A DNA stretch of 64,000 bases from Ignelater luminosus (GCA_011009095.1 VTPC01004579.1:62001-126000), one strand, 5' to 3'; shown: positions 23,201 to 38,200, counted from the first letter of the stretch. Notes: generated by a model from the letters alone, not told the origin. Made by a program: numbers and translations.

Positions 23201-26200
23201 AAAGAAGTGTTACACATGCTGGATAAGCTATTTAATTTCTTGTAAATATGGGACAAGTGCTTGAATTGAACTCATTACATAAACCCAAAACTGAAAATTA
23301 GGAAATTAAATGGAAGGAAAAATAAGAGTCATCTAAAGTGTTACATTATTATGCTAAAACTTAATAATAAAACACAACATGCGATTAAACTACAACAAAA
23401 ATCTAATAAAACAGATTTAACAACAACAAACTAATTATTCTACCATCCTACCTCACTCTTGTTACTCTTTTGTTCAGAACAATTAATGCATGAAGAAAAC
23501 ATACCGATTGACTAGACGTAATAAGCAGCCTTAGTGTGTACTTATATTATTAGTAAACTACCTGGTTATTAATAACTATTTACATTTTGCGTACTTAAGA
23601 AATAAAACAATGACACAGCAAATGGCAAGGAAATAACAAAAGCGGATTAAAATCAAAAGCAACAAGGGAGAGCTGGAATGTCAAACTGACTACAGAGCCC
23701 AGAGAAAGATTGGTGTGGCACAGCTAATTCTATAAAATTCTATTAATAGATTTCTCACATGTAAACACTTTCCTTAAATATTTTTATGCTGCTCTCTCTC
23801 AGCTGGTTAAGACTAGAAAACCTCAAGTGCTCTTTTCTTTTTTATTATTATTGTCTGCATATTTGCATAATTTTAGATCAAAATTAATTGGTGCCAAAGA
23901 ATTTCTAAGAAGGTTAAAGAAATGGGCAAAGAGTATTTGCATATTTTATAAATGATAAAAGTAAAGAGTTTAGTTCATCTGTGAATGAAATGAAAGTTGT
24001 TGGATGTACATATAATGAAGAGATTTTTACTCGTCTGTAAATTTAGAGCAGTTATTTAGTTCAGCTATTCTTACATCTACAGCTATTTTTAGTAATATGA
24101 TATTCAAAAACTATAAAAACATTAACGACAAAAACTTGAAAATTACTTGATGCAATGCATAACTTAGTGAAAAACAAATATCAGCAGATTAGTAATTTTA
24201 TTGCAACACTTTATGTTTCCTTTTGTAATTTAGCAATACCTTTATGTTTGAATAAAATTTATTTTCATTTCACTTTTTACTGGAAAATATTTTTGTTAAC
24301 GTTTTATTTAAATATTTCAAACTTTTGTCAACAAAAGCTTATTTTATCTTCTTATAGTTTGCAAAATTATCTTGTTTCTATTAGATTCTATATTATGTCT
24401 GTCAATTATTATTTGCAGAGCGTTTTTTCTTTCATTTTGTAACTAAACTTCATTATGAGAATAGGTAACTTGAGATGTACCAAAATAACAATGTGCTTTT
24501 TCCTTCTAAATTGACTCTGTCATTGTTACATTAAGAATCTCTCTGAAAAAATGTGGTATATGCTAAGTGCGGTTTTCTATGTTTTTGTCTAGTAGTTGCT
24601 TTTTAATTATAATTTAAAACTAGAAAAGATTTATAAAAACCAGTTGAAGCACAAAAAGAAGCTACCATTAAAGATAGAAACCAGGTCCTACTACAGCACA
24701 CTCAGTCTTATTTAAAAACGATCTCTAGAGAAACCAGTGAAGACATTCCAAAAACTTTATTGAAATTTGCATGAAAGCTAATAAAACCATAGTTGTCACC
24801 TTTCACTCTGCAGGAGCCTTTAGTTTGATACATTTGATTTCGTACAAATCAAACTATTGACATAAAGAAAGGTGGAAAAACTTACAGTAGTCTTTACATT
24901 TTATCATTTATCAATCATTTTAAAGTTTGAACTGAAGAGTATTGTTCTTCTCATTGTCCATTTTTCAGCAACGCCATAAATAATTCTTTCCAAGACATGA
25001 CATACTGATTGATTTTTCTCAAACAATTGATCAGAACAATAAAACAAATGCAGTTTTTTAATATTAACCTTTTTTCAAGAAATGACATTGGTAATAAGAA
25101 CAAAAGTAACCATTCCTTGCAATTTACAGAGTAGTGGACAAAAATTCTCAAAAAGATATCAAACCATGGCCTTCCTATGTTAGGAAGATCAAGCGTTTCT
25201 GAAGTTATCTTAAAATAAAATATCATAAATGACATATTAACAGAAATAGCATTTAAAACAGAATCAAATTGTTAAAAAATATACAGTGTGTCCAAGATAA
25301 GGATGCACAACAAGGGGATCTAGGAGACGGTAAGAGATACAGGATCATTTAAATGGGATGAAAGTTGGCCATTTATAGGAGCTTTTTGTTGGCATTTACA
25401 AAATCTAGATATCTTGGATAGTTTCAGAGATATTTAAAAAAAAGTAGATTTCTCGATGTTCGTTATTATTTTTTCTTTTATTTATTTGAAGAGATATTGG
25501 AAAACTAAAACCACTTTTCCACTGCCACTTTTTGTTCTCTATTAAAATACGCTAACAAAATTCCTGTACAACGTTTCGGTTTCGAGTAACCATCATCAAC
25601 CTCATTTTTTTAAATAGGCAGAAAAACAATTGAAAATTGTTTTAGATAGCTTTTGTTTTCACGATTCTAATGCTGTAAACACGATAGGGTTATTTTGATT
25701 TCTTATGCTATAAATTAATGCATTCTGCAGTACCCTGGCCTGCACGATCACCTGATCTCACACCGTTAGATTTTTTTCCTCTGGGGTTATGCCGAGAATC
25801 ATGTGCTTAACCAAAATTTTGAAGATGATCAGCATTTATTACAGTTGGTCAGCAGCGTTCAACACAAAAAAATCAAAACCAAAACAACCCTATCATGTTT
25901 ACATCATTAGAATCGTGACAACAAGAGCTATTCAAAACAATTTTCAATTGTTTTTTCGCCTATTTAAAAAGATGAGGTTGATGATGGTTACTCAAAACCG
26001 AAAGGTTGTACAGGAATTTTGTTAGCATATTTTAATAGAGAACAAAAAGTGGCAATGGAGAAGTGGTTTTAGTTTTCTGATATTTCTTCAAATAAATAAA
26101 AAAAAAAATAATAACGAAAATTGAGAAATCTACTTTTTTTTTAAATATCTCTAAAACTATCCAAGATATCTAGATATTGCAAACCTCAACAAAAAGCTCC

Positions 26201-29200
26201 TATAAATAGCCAACTTTCGTCCCATTTAACCGATACCGTATCTCTTACCGTTTCCAAGATCCCCATGCTGTGCATCCTTATCTTGGACACACTGTATACA
26301 GGGTGCTATTTAAAAAAATAAACTGGATATGACTTCTGCTAGGACTGGAAGCGACCTTGGGTATTCCACTTAGCTACTCCGAAAAATGACAACTGTTTAA
26401 ATAGGGGGCTGTTTCCACTTCTGTTGACATCCTGTCCACACCTAGTTCATTAACTTAAAGGAAAAGGTCTGGTTCTACTATCCTTTCACTAACTAATGAA
26501 ACTTCTTTAAAAGTTCAAGGAATTAGTATAGCTGTATCTGATCTTAACAAGAAGAAAAAGGACAAAAACCAGTTGTCATGATGATTAGAAAATGTTTAGA
26601 TTTAATGACGAGAACAGAAACCGACCTAAAGTCTAGATGTCAAGAGAACAACATGGAGGTCATTACTTTCTGTTCATATTGTATATAATTTGATATACTA
26701 AACATTAAGAAGCTGCCTAAAAGCCTTATATAAGTGGTTACATAAAGCTTAATTAATCAAACAGTCAAGTTAATTGCATAATTAGTTGATCTGATCAGGT
26801 AATTTTGAATTCTCATTTGAATTTTACTATGTCTGATTGGTTAATCATGTGATTAACTATGCTTTATACAACTGGGTCTTATATTTCATTCAGAATATTG
26901 TAGGACCAAAAAGTCATTACGACTTTAAATGTTTTTCACCAATGTATGTGAAGAAAGATGTAAGAAATTATTTTTTCCTTAAATTTCATGTTCTTTCAAA
27001 AAACACTTGAAAATATATTTTTTACATCTCTTAATAGCATCAGTATTTATCTGAAAATAAATTTACTTCATATTTCTCATACACACTGGAAAAAAGTCCT
27101 TGTAAATCTGACAATTTATTATTATTAGTTAATTGTAAGCAACAAATCTATGCATATACATTTGATTTATCAACATAGTTAAAGATCTCTAACAGTAATG
27201 CAAATATACAAGATAAAACTCAATATAAAGAAAAACAAAGAACAGAAAAATCGAAAATAAAACAGCTAACCTCATTCATTTCACAAGCGCCCGCACAAGG
27301 AATTAACCTGTGAATAAGCAAATCAGTATCATGTTCACATGATTAATTTTTCAGATCGCCAACATAATAATTAGAAAATAACCTACAAATCACTAGATAA
27401 ACTATCCGTATAGGTAGAAAGCATGCCATCGTTCACAGTATCTCTTTGTTCCATATTTTCATTTGGCGGAGAATGCTATTGGTTGAGGCTGATGTCCAGT
27501 GGAGCCATCAACCTTTTTTTATTTTTGGTAATTTTATAGTAAACCTCCCAAAAACTTTTTTTATTTAATGTATTTATCCATGGTTGCTGTGAATTCCACC
27601 ATATAGAAGTGTTTGTTGCTTGGCAGAAAAATAAATAAGAGGTTAAAGTGTGCTAGACAGCAATAACCAGAAATAATATGGTCGTGTACAAAAACAATAA
27701 TCACAGTTATGCACTACCAGCCTCTATGACTAAGTGTTGCCAGTAATTCCTAGTGTGCCTTGATATTGTTTTATTAAATGTCATTTTTCTAATGGGAGAG
27801 TGTGGACACACTTGTCAAACAAGAGAGACAAAAATATACGTTAGTTCTCTGCTCGCACTGTGGGTGTAAAAGAAAGAAGAAAAATTTTAACAGTAAATTG
27901 TTATTCTATCCTTTACACTCGCCATGTGAGTAGAGAGCTAACGTATATTTTTGTCTTTCTTCTTTGACAAGTCTGTCCACACTCTAACCATTAAAAAAAT
28001 GACATTTAATAAAACAACAATATCAAGGCACACTAGCAATTCCTTGCTTGCTCTTGGATAACTACTTAATAAAATATCCTAACCTAAGTGTCAGGTTGAT
28101 CAAGTTCATAAAAGACACTACAGTTTACACACAAGTTGTAAACATTAGGCCTTATTCTTTAACCTCTTTTAGCGCTAATACTTACACTACAAAATTTATT
28201 TTAAGAGTTTAATTAGCTAACTGAAAGTAAAATACAAGAGGGGTGCAATTCTCCAATCTCTGCAAACATATGCATATATGAGTTAACCTAAAAACTGTCA
28301 ACTATTTTTAAAAAATGTATCATGGAATCATACTCAAACGAGCTTTTTATCACTAAAATGAAGTTCTATGTTTGTTTATTTTAAAAATCATTGACAATTT
28401 TAGGACAATTTGTATGCACAATATTTGCACAAGTTCGAGAATGTCACTGCAGATTAAAAGATAAGACTTTAACTATGGATCTTCTTCTTCAACCTCTTCT
28501 AATTTCACATTTTCGTTCTATTAGCAAATTACGCTCTTAAAATAGATCTTGTAGTGTTAGTTGTATTAGTTCTAACATAGGTTAGAAATTAGGTTCAATA
28601 TTTTTTGCACAACCATATTTCAAAGAAAATAGAAAAAGAAACTTTTGAAATTTAATGGATGACAGGTTAAATAATGAAAATGGTCAGGGTCATAACTCAT
28701 AGGTGCATCTTATGAATTCATCATAATAATTGTTAACTTCTGACATTGACTACAATGATCATGCAAAAAAATTAAGTCTAAAAACATGTGAATTAAGATA
28801 ATAAATGTAACTTAAAATATGAATTTTGACAAATAACTGAAGACAGTTCTTCCTATTCTCTTTTGATTTAATTTTTTCTTTCTGTTTAAATCAAATAACT
28901 GCCTTCTTAGAACATGCAACATTGCAATGTAAACGTGAATCCTCATATGATGTGTGACGTAAAATAACAGTTTTAACAGGTTTACTAATGGTTATTTGTC
29001 AGCTAAAAGTAAACAGTGCAAAAATGATATCTGTTAAAACGACAACTTTTTATTGAGAATTGATAATGAATTGATGTTACTACTGATTAGACAATGGACA
29101 AACACTATGTATTTGAAAATGAAAAGAATCAAAAGATGGTAGTGAGTATGATCAATTTAACAAAAAAAACAAAATTTGATGGAAATATCATGTTGTCTCA

Positions 29201-32200
29201 GCTTTTGTTATTTTGTTCTTGATAAAATTAGTCAGGAAGAAATTTGCCTGTCTAGGTAGGTAAAGTGGTGCTTCCCTGATGTTTTTGACTTAGGAAAGTT
29301 GTCATTATAGTGATAGTTGAAGAAAAATAATTTTGTAGTAGTTGAAGTCGTTTATGGAAAATAAAATGATGACAGGTTGTTGTAATTTTGATCATAAAAT
29401 AAAACGAAATATTTAATTTAAACTCCGCTGTTAGAATATTTATTTAATAGATCTTTCAGTAAAAATCTGCGCAATTCATTTTACCCTCTAACCTCATGCA
29501 AAGAATTAAAATATTTTCATTTACTAAGATGTAAGATCAGCCAATGAAAAAATATTATGCTGACATGTTAACGCTCTCGATGCTTCATGAAGATTCACCT
29601 TAAATTGAAAAATCATATAATTTTAAATTTGAAAGCTTGTATGACACAATAATGTTCAACGTTACACTACTAAACGTGCCTGTTCTCAGACTAAAAATTC
29701 TAATGTTTATATCTATTCCCATTCCTATTCAGCGCTATTTATATAATTGAAAAGATTAGAAAATTAAGCAAAAACATATGACAAGAGAAATGTTGACTGT
29801 GATTTAACTAAATATATACAATCATTTTGTGTATTGCAGTTTGTATCTAACTAAATAATAGAACATACAACCAACACAATGACATCACCAAGGAAAATGG
29901 TTAGGCTCGACCAATTATTCATAATCAATACAGTCAAGTAAAACCTTTAATTATAAATAATAGAACAATAATCAATATTCAATGCCAATCAATTTCATAA
30001 TACTTTTAAATATTGACATAATATGTAATTAAAAGGGAAAAAAGATACAAAGTAGTCTCACGCTTAATTAAAAACATTTATAAAACAATGCAAATGTATC
30101 AAAAATGAAGAAAGAATTAAAGCATTAGGATCAAGGTACTAATGAATAGTATCACAGATTAATGATTAAAACAACAAAAAGCAAAAGCAAGTTAATATGT
30201 ATACACATGCAAAGCTTAATCATCAAGATTTACTTGCGATTAGTAAGCGGTTTCACTCTAACAACGCTACGTTGTGGCATAACTTTACTCTTAACTACAG
30301 TAGCAGTACTAGTACTTTTAATTTTCTGTACCTCCTTATTAGCTGCTGGATTTGAACTAGCAGTGAGATTCAATTCGGAGACCAATTCTTGAATAGATTT
30401 CTTCTTTTGTCCCGCAGCCAAAGCATTGTTAGATTCTGTTAACTCGACAATCTTTGTTTGCAAACTTTCAATTTCGCTGCCCTTTTCAACAACTAAAGCT
30501 TGTAATTTTTCTATTTGTTCAACATATTCACCTTTCCTCTGAATCATAGCTTTTAGCATTTTGCAAGCTTTATAATGGTTCTTTTTAAGTTCTAACAATT
30601 CCTCATTTGAAAGATGTATTTCACTGGAAATTTCCGTAGGTGTAACACTTTTAGATTCTGGCACTTCTTGGGAATGGCTATCAATATTGGGTTGTGACTT
30701 TATGGACATGGTGGATTTGGATAGAGATTTGGAATGGACGGATTTAGGAGAACGATTTATTATTTTCGGTGAGCTCTTCGAGGATGACTTTGGAGTCTCA
30801 CATATTGACATTGGATTCCGCACTGAAAATAAGGCGACATCAGTATTATTAGACTTGGCCTTCTGGTCTGTACTTATAACGGTCTCTGTTTTACTGTTAG
30901 CTTTCTTAACCTCATCTAAAGCAGCTTCAAGTCTGATTTCCAAATTTTGAATTTTGTTCTTCAATGTGTCAATGTAGGTCATCATCTCATGATTTTTAGT
31001 TTCACTTTGCAGCAACATTGCTTTGTATTTTTCAACTTTTCTTTCACTTTTCTCATTCTGCTGTTGAGTAGCTAAACATAGCTTGTTTAACTCTTGCATT
31101 TCTGTTTGATGTTCCTTTAATTCACGATCTTTTTGCCTTAATTCAATCACAGTATTTTGAAGCTGGGTTGTCTTTTCACTCAACTCTTCTTCTAGTGCCT
31201 CGATGCGTTGATTGAATGACATAATCTTTGTACCAGATTCTTCCAATTCACATGTGAGATTAGTAAGTTTGGATTCTCGATCTTCTACTTCAGTTTCAAG
31301 GCTTTTACATCTCACATGGGCACTTTCAGCTAATTCCATGATGTTCTCAAAATGATCGGCACGTTCTCGTTCTTTACTCAGCTATAAAATTATATTCAGA
31401 ATTAGAACTAATACATTTTATAATTTATAAATGAAATTAAGTACAAATATTTCAGTGGTTGCTACTCGAATTTTATAATGACCATTTTTATATCAAAGCC
31501 CTATTTAAAATAAAAAGAATTGTTTTAAAGCATAAAATTTCATACATAATTCCCACATGCGTATATTGTTTTATTACAATTGAATTAAGATAAATAAAAT
31601 GGTTTTTTTTTTGCATTTTAATAGGTGATTTGTATTCCCATGTATGAACAGTTCCAAAACATTTAAAATATTTTTAATTTGTTATCGGTAATTTATTTTA
31701 TAACATTCTATACAAAAGTAATGTTATATTATAAAATGGTATCCTATCTTAATTAACTTAAAAAGTTAGTCATTCTTCAACAGGCAGTATTAGGTCATAC
31801 AAATATTTCTGTAGCTGAACTAATTAATATGTGCCGTTCCTGTGGTTCCAGGCAGCTATGATTTCAGTTCCTATTAAATTGTTTCAAGTCAACTTCTATT
31901 AATTGTTTATAAATTTAAGAGTTTTTCTTATAGAAAATTATCCATGTTAATAATAAAATCTCTTATCTAATAAATTATCGTTTAGTTCAGAAATTTTTTA
32001 CTAGGATAGTTTCTACCTGAGGGGATAACCACTAGACAAAATGGCGTACAAATATATCCAAAAGGCAAATTATATCCACAATATCCAAATATATCCAAAA
32101 TATCCAGTATATCCAAATACATTCCAACATCAAATTTTATAACAGTAATCAAATATTGGCTCGAACATTCTCAACATAAGCAGTATTGTATAGGTTATAG

Positions 32201-35200
32201 GTTCAAATATGAAGCTAAACAAAAAAAAAGTCAGAAAATTATTTCCAGGAATTTATCAATAGTTTCTTTCAAAGATCAATAAATTAAGTATTTTTGGTTT
32301 TAAACGAGCTAAAAAGGAAAGAAAATAGCAACATTATATTCAAAGTTTCAAAATTTATTGGTAAGTGAAACAATAAAACAACTTGTAGGAAACAAAAATG
32401 AAAGTATTCTAAAATACTAAATAATAAGAAATCAATAAGAAATAATTCTTACAATGGTTAAAGGTTTATTTTTATTTCAAAATGTTCCTGTTGTTAATAT
32501 TTAAAGTAGGTATTTTTACATTTAACAGTATGCAAACTAACTTAGTAGTAAAATATTCAGTAAAAACTATTTCTACTTCGGGAAAAATGAACGCATAAAA
32601 CAAAAAATATGTATGTATATTCTATAAAAAAACATCTGGGAATGCAAAGCATAACCACAACGAACTCCTGTTTTGTTATTTTTTTCAAATCTTGGCGGCC
32701 ATTCCCGAAGAGTTATCAAAAAACGAAGACGCCATGTTGTCTTTAGTTTTTGATGTAGAATTCAAATCTGAAGCCAAAATTTCAAAATTTGACAAAAGAT
32801 GCGGACAGACATACAGACTTCGCAAATTGAGTAACGACTTAGTTGATAAAAAAAACTGTAATAATGGTTATCACAAAGACCATCTTAATTTTTATTCTTT
32901 AACTCTTTATATTTTTTATGATATTTTGCTTATCAATCCTTTTTAGCATAAATGGATGGCAACCTAATAGTTGAATAGGCCCATAAAAAATAAATTTCTT
33001 CTCGATCATTTCAAGTTGGTTAGTTGTGTTACTTTTTGGCCATCTATATTCGTCTAGATTTGACTTCAAAAATTTTATTTTTATATCCGATCCATTAATC
33101 TGCAGGACTCGACCATGATACCATCTGTGAGCATAAAATATTACATAGTAATTTTCGACTCTGATATCTATTCCCATTTCCTCTATGCCTTCATCTTCAT
33201 TTTCATCATTTGAGAAGGACTCTGGATCATCATCCTCATCAGCATAAACTATGGTGTCGATGGTATCACTTTCTTCCGAACTTTCTTTATTATTTTGTTT
33301 ATTTCCCGGCTTAATTCTTAGTTTAGTTTGTTTATTAGAAACATTTTTACATTTAATTTCAATTATTTTCTCAACTTCGTTTAACCAGCATTTGGAAATG
33401 ACGAGTTGAAACTGTTCATTTAATGCAGGTTCGGATATGCTGCAAATATAATACTTTATGTCTATAAAAGTATAATCTACATTGGCTAGTGAAAAAATTC
33501 ATTTGTTATTTTGCTCTTGCAGTTTATAAAATGTACTTAGGCAACCCAGACAATGATTTGTGGTTGATTTTATTTTTTCAGTTGTCAGAGCCTCTAGTGA
33601 AGCACTTAATAATGTATATATCTTTGAACTACCTTGGCCAGTCAAATAACTGAAGGCTAATATATGCCCAAATAGAAGATTACATTTGTGAGTTTTCTTG
33701 AACGGATTACTAAATACACACAATTCCGCGACAAAAATATGTTCATTTTGAATTACTTCGGTAATATTGGATCCGATTATAGCTAATTGCTTCTGCTCTT
33801 TCACCCTACCTAGTTTACCACTGCTGAGCCTGCTTTTGCTGTTGTTGAGAAGCCAACAAAACGAACTTTTCTTAATTATAATTTGTGTTTCTCCAACAAA
33901 TACTTTCAAAAATAGCCCCTCTTGAAGATAAGTGTTAGCAGCAGGATCTGTAGTATAATCTTTTAAGTTCAAATAGTCGCCTACTTGTAAATCATTTGAA
34001 AGCTGGTGTAGTTCTGTCAAGTCGCTAACATCAACAATCTCTTCCGTTACTGTATCTTCTTCGTTTTCCCCACCAGTCTCAAAGCTGAAATATTCCTCGT
34101 CTATAAAACCTTCACTTTCTTTATTTTCTTCGGTGTGAATTTCTTTTTCTATGTTTTCGGTTTCTTCCTCTAGCACCTCTTCAATAATCGGTAGGTTAAT
34201 ATTTAACCAAATCTTCATTTTCTAGTTCCATACCTAAATTTGTGGCTGCTTCTAAAGCATCTACCTTACATTGTAGTGGTATGTCGCGAATTTCTTGATC
34301 GTCAGGTAAAACACTTGCAACATTCTTAGTCACAGAAGAATTGGTTGCAGTCGCCAGTCTAGGATTATTTTTTCTTGAAAATATAAATGTATTTTCCTTA
34401 TTTTGACCTAAAAAGTGTTACTAATTACGCAAAAACAACAAAACTCAAATTTCTAATTAATGCTATTTATTAGAGAAATCTTGATAAAAACAAATATAAA
34501 ATCATCTCATAAACAGTCTTGCATGTCTCAATGTGATCACGTGCGGTCATGTGTATTAGTAACTTAGCAACACACACCGGCGCCAATTCTATGAACCAAA
34601 TAAAAACTTCGTCATGCCCCTTTATATCCAAATATATCCACATATTTCCAATATATCCACGTATATCCACGCATATCCAAGGAGACGTACAACTATTTCC
34701 ACTAGTGGTTACCCCCTCGTTTCTACCTTACCAATGAAGGTGTTATTGATGCTTGTTTAATGTTAGCCAATTGAAAATTTAATGCTCCTGCATTTATGAT
34801 TTTAAAAAGAAGGATGCAATGAGAATATTTAAAGATTGTTACAGCAAGAAGTGAACAAAAGGCAAAAAGACCTGAGGAAGATATTGTAGGTTAGGTTACT
34901 TTTTGTTTATTAAAAATGTCAATGTTAACAATAAGGTTACCAGACCTCCAATTTGAAAAAGCAGTTTGTGATCAAGGGATGTAGTCCTCAAGTCATAAAG
35001 CTAAGAGGGGGAAAAACCTCTTTATTTGTGAACAGCTGTAGGTACTCACAGATTAAAAAAAGTGGTTAGATTAGAAAAGCTCTTACTGCAATCTGCGTGT
35101 TCGGTTGAACTTAGCGCTGAGTTAAAAATCACTCCCAGAGTGCTCGCCGTTGTTCTGACTCACGAGACAGTTCAACACAGAGCAATCTGCATCATTTGCT

Positions 35201-38200
35201 ATACATAACCTAGTTCTACTATCATAACATAATACCGATGAACGTGTTTTTGCTGTAATTAGGGGGGGGGGTGTCATGAGAATTATTATAGTTTTGAACG
35301 TAAAAGGGCCTGACCTGAGAGATTAATTGTTAATTAAATAAATATACCTATTTTAGCTTTATAACAGCAGACATACAAATTAAAGTCAAAATTATTTGTT
35401 TACAGTCTACGATTGCAGATGATACACCGTTTCGTTCTTTTATTCTGATAAACTCTGTTTGCTCTATGTATTACGTGATCATTCGCTCCACTCGTAACGG
35501 TTCAACTCTAAAAAAGCTGCCACAAAACACCAAACCTCCAAACCTTTCTCGCTGCTAGAATCTAGAATGCACATAACCTTCAATATTTCTAAACATCCCC
35601 AACTTTTCCGTGTTCGGTTTTGTCTCAACTCGCGCTCGCGCAGGGCGATTATTGAGCAAATGCTAAAGGGAAAGTTGACGTATTTGCATAATTTTCGAGC
35701 ACTCGGAGAGCGCTCCAACAAGGGTGAATCGAAAACGCTATGTGCCTTTATCTCAGGTGAGGTTATTGAATGAAAAAAATATCACATAGTAGAGATTTTT
35801 CTCATCTTAATACATTTTTGCTCAAACCACAATTGTTCTTTTACTTTCGCCATGCTCTGTAGTTTTCTAGTGAAATGTTTCTGTCTTAGCAGTTACCTAC
35901 TATTAATCATTAAACTGAAATATCAGAGAAATTGCTCTGCTACACAATAAATATTTTGTATATAATCTTTTGGGAACTAAATGAGAATAAATGATTGAGT
36001 GATAATGACACTTTACGGGCAGCCATACCAGTTTGATACCAGTCAGAATATGGTGGAAATTCTTAAAAATAACATATGCCCTTAGGCAATCACATCAACA
36101 TCTGTGGTAGTCATTAATCTTCTAAAAACAACGATCCAAGACCTATCAAGGCAGTTCCATAATGGTTAACTACCTGGATGAGATGACGTAATCGTTGTAT
36201 AGGTTCTTTGGCTGTCATCCTAACCCTTGAACAACGGCACAAGACTTATTACGACACGACAGTTCAAAGTCGTTAATAAAATTACGACTTAAGTGCAAAC
36301 TTATGTCATTCTATTCATGGTCTATTTACTTGACATCTACACTAGGGGGCACAACTGAAGTACATTCAAAAATACGCAGTGAAAGTAAGGTATCGTCCAG
36401 GAATGGTAACGTGTTGGCATTGCCCAATGTGCGTATGACCACGTTATTCGTTTGTCTTTCATTTTCATGGCAGTTTCATAACCAAAAAGTTGTTTGCGTT
36501 TTCCGATGTCATGTCTGGTTTATAATGAATGTTAATGTGATGATTGATTTTCGTTGTTCTTGCAACAACAGCACTTAGCGTAAATAACATGACAGATATT
36601 TTTACTTTGGCAGTTTTCTAATACACGATTTTCACTGTGTTACTTGTTTCGGCGTATACGTGCGTCTACGTATTTTGGTACATCAACGGAAACTGAGCAT
36701 TGACATTTCTGAACGTACCTGAGCGATTTTCTAAAGTGTCAATTTTCTTTTTTCAACAGTTTAGAGTATAAATAGTATATTTATGGTGTACTTGGTAATA
36801 ATACCTCTGTTAGGATCATATGCGCCCCATGCAAAGACAGAGATCAACACCCATCACCACTCAGCTTGCCAGGTGGCCAAGCCTATGCAGGCTCTAATTA
36901 AATATTTTTTACTTTACTCTGCTCGCTATAAATCTCTACAAATTACTTAATTAGCCATAAAATACATGTAGTAGTAGGTAATAGTAGTAGTGGTGGTGGT
37001 GGTAGTAGTAATGAAGAGACTAACACTTAGCATTCCCTAATAAAAGTCAAAATTAGGCCTATTCAGACTTACAACTGTTATTATTGTTGTCAAAAATATT
37101 GCTATCTAACAAAATCTTTTACAAAGTGTAAATTATTTTTAAAATTTCATAACAAACTTAACAATAATAACAATCGTAAGTCTAAAAGGCCTAAATATCA
37201 GCCTAAGCCAAAAAAACTGAATGAAATGTCTTAGGCATTAACCTTTCAAATTGGATCTTTCCCATTAGCCAAATCAACTTCTGGATTCTGTTGTGCCTAA
37301 GAATCTAAACAAGACTGATTTCCTTTGTCATAGCAAACCAATCCAAAGTATTTCCGCATCCTTGAACATTAGTTCTGGGCAAGCCGATTGTTTTTAGTGT
37401 CACCAAACTATAAAAGCAGATGAAGGTCATTTGAAAGTTAATGGATTGATGCCATTTTTAAAGACCATCACAAAACGTATTTTTAAAAAGTCAAAGACTA
37501 TGTAAAACGACAAACTAATAAAAATGTCAACTGAGTTAACTTAAGAATTACTTGGGCACAGATTCTGTATCAAACAATGCCGACTTCGGTAAAACCGTAG
37601 TTGAAAATCGTCAATTTTGAGTAAGCGTCACTATTGATATTTTGTTTCGTCATTCTAGTTTCAACCATATTTGCTACCAATAAGATGGCGTAGAGCTCTG
37701 CAACTGTGTACCTCTTCAAGGCAATGTGTACTACTTCGAAGGATCGTTCGTTAGCCATACAAGGGCTATCCGTATAGAATCCGAGCAAGTCCTATTGGAA
37801 AGCTACCCGTTTGTTTTCTTTTTCATTGTTCCTTAGTTAGAATAGTGAGAAAGTCTTTTCTTTGCAACTTTAACCGATCTTCCGCTTTGGTTTCCTTGTA
37901 AGTGAACAAAGGAAGTTCTGTTTTCATCGAGTGAGCTATCCTAGCGTGGTCTATGTTCATTCCTTTGTTAAGCCATAGCCCAGCATCTCACATTCTGAAG
38001 ATAGATCGTTATGGCTTTTTTCTTCATCAAAGTGTCGATGCCTGGAAGCCTAGCAAGACCTAAAATGCGACTGTTTATGTCATCCTCATCGGTACTTCTT
38101 TCCAGCATGAAATTTTTTCAAGTTTGGAAATAAACTAAAATCCGAGGGAGCTAAGTCCGGCGAGTAGGGTGCATGGGGTACCAATTCAAACCACAATTAA

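Larger units (their letters stand above)
32019..34718. mobile_element. 2.7 kb DNA transposon with 10-bp target duplication and TATCCA subterminal arrays
   Basis: GTTTCTACCT occurs at 32009-32018 and 34719-34728. Between them the TIRs are GAGGGGATAACCACTAG (left) and GAGGGGGTAACCACTAG (inverted right). Just inside both ends are arrays of (A)TATCCA units (32053-32120; 34624-34680). A 9-10 bp duplication and fold-back-like subterminal arrays suggest a MULE/Foldback-type element; this class is inferred. It carries a decayed minus-strand gene and a later insertion (32633-32841). It lies in the big intron of cnn. Confidence 0.7.

Noticed and set aside
28485..28550. Possible cnn terminal exon reading KLEEVEEEDP then stop (minus strand)
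   Set aside because: No acceptable acceptor or phase match; too short.
30687..30950. 87-codon + ORF inside the 30.2-31.4 kb exon
   Set aside because: Shadow of the minus-strand coiled coil; Asp/Leu-rich mirror frame.
34470..34737. Short ORFs at the right end of the 2.7 kb transposon
   Set aside because: They read through the TATCCA array (SKYIHIFPIYPR-type frames); not coding.
35070..35730. Less AT-rich patch with small hairpins beside a poly-G run, considered as a tRNA or gene remnant
   Set aside because: No cloverleaf, no consistent ORF and no convincing inverted ends could be drawn.
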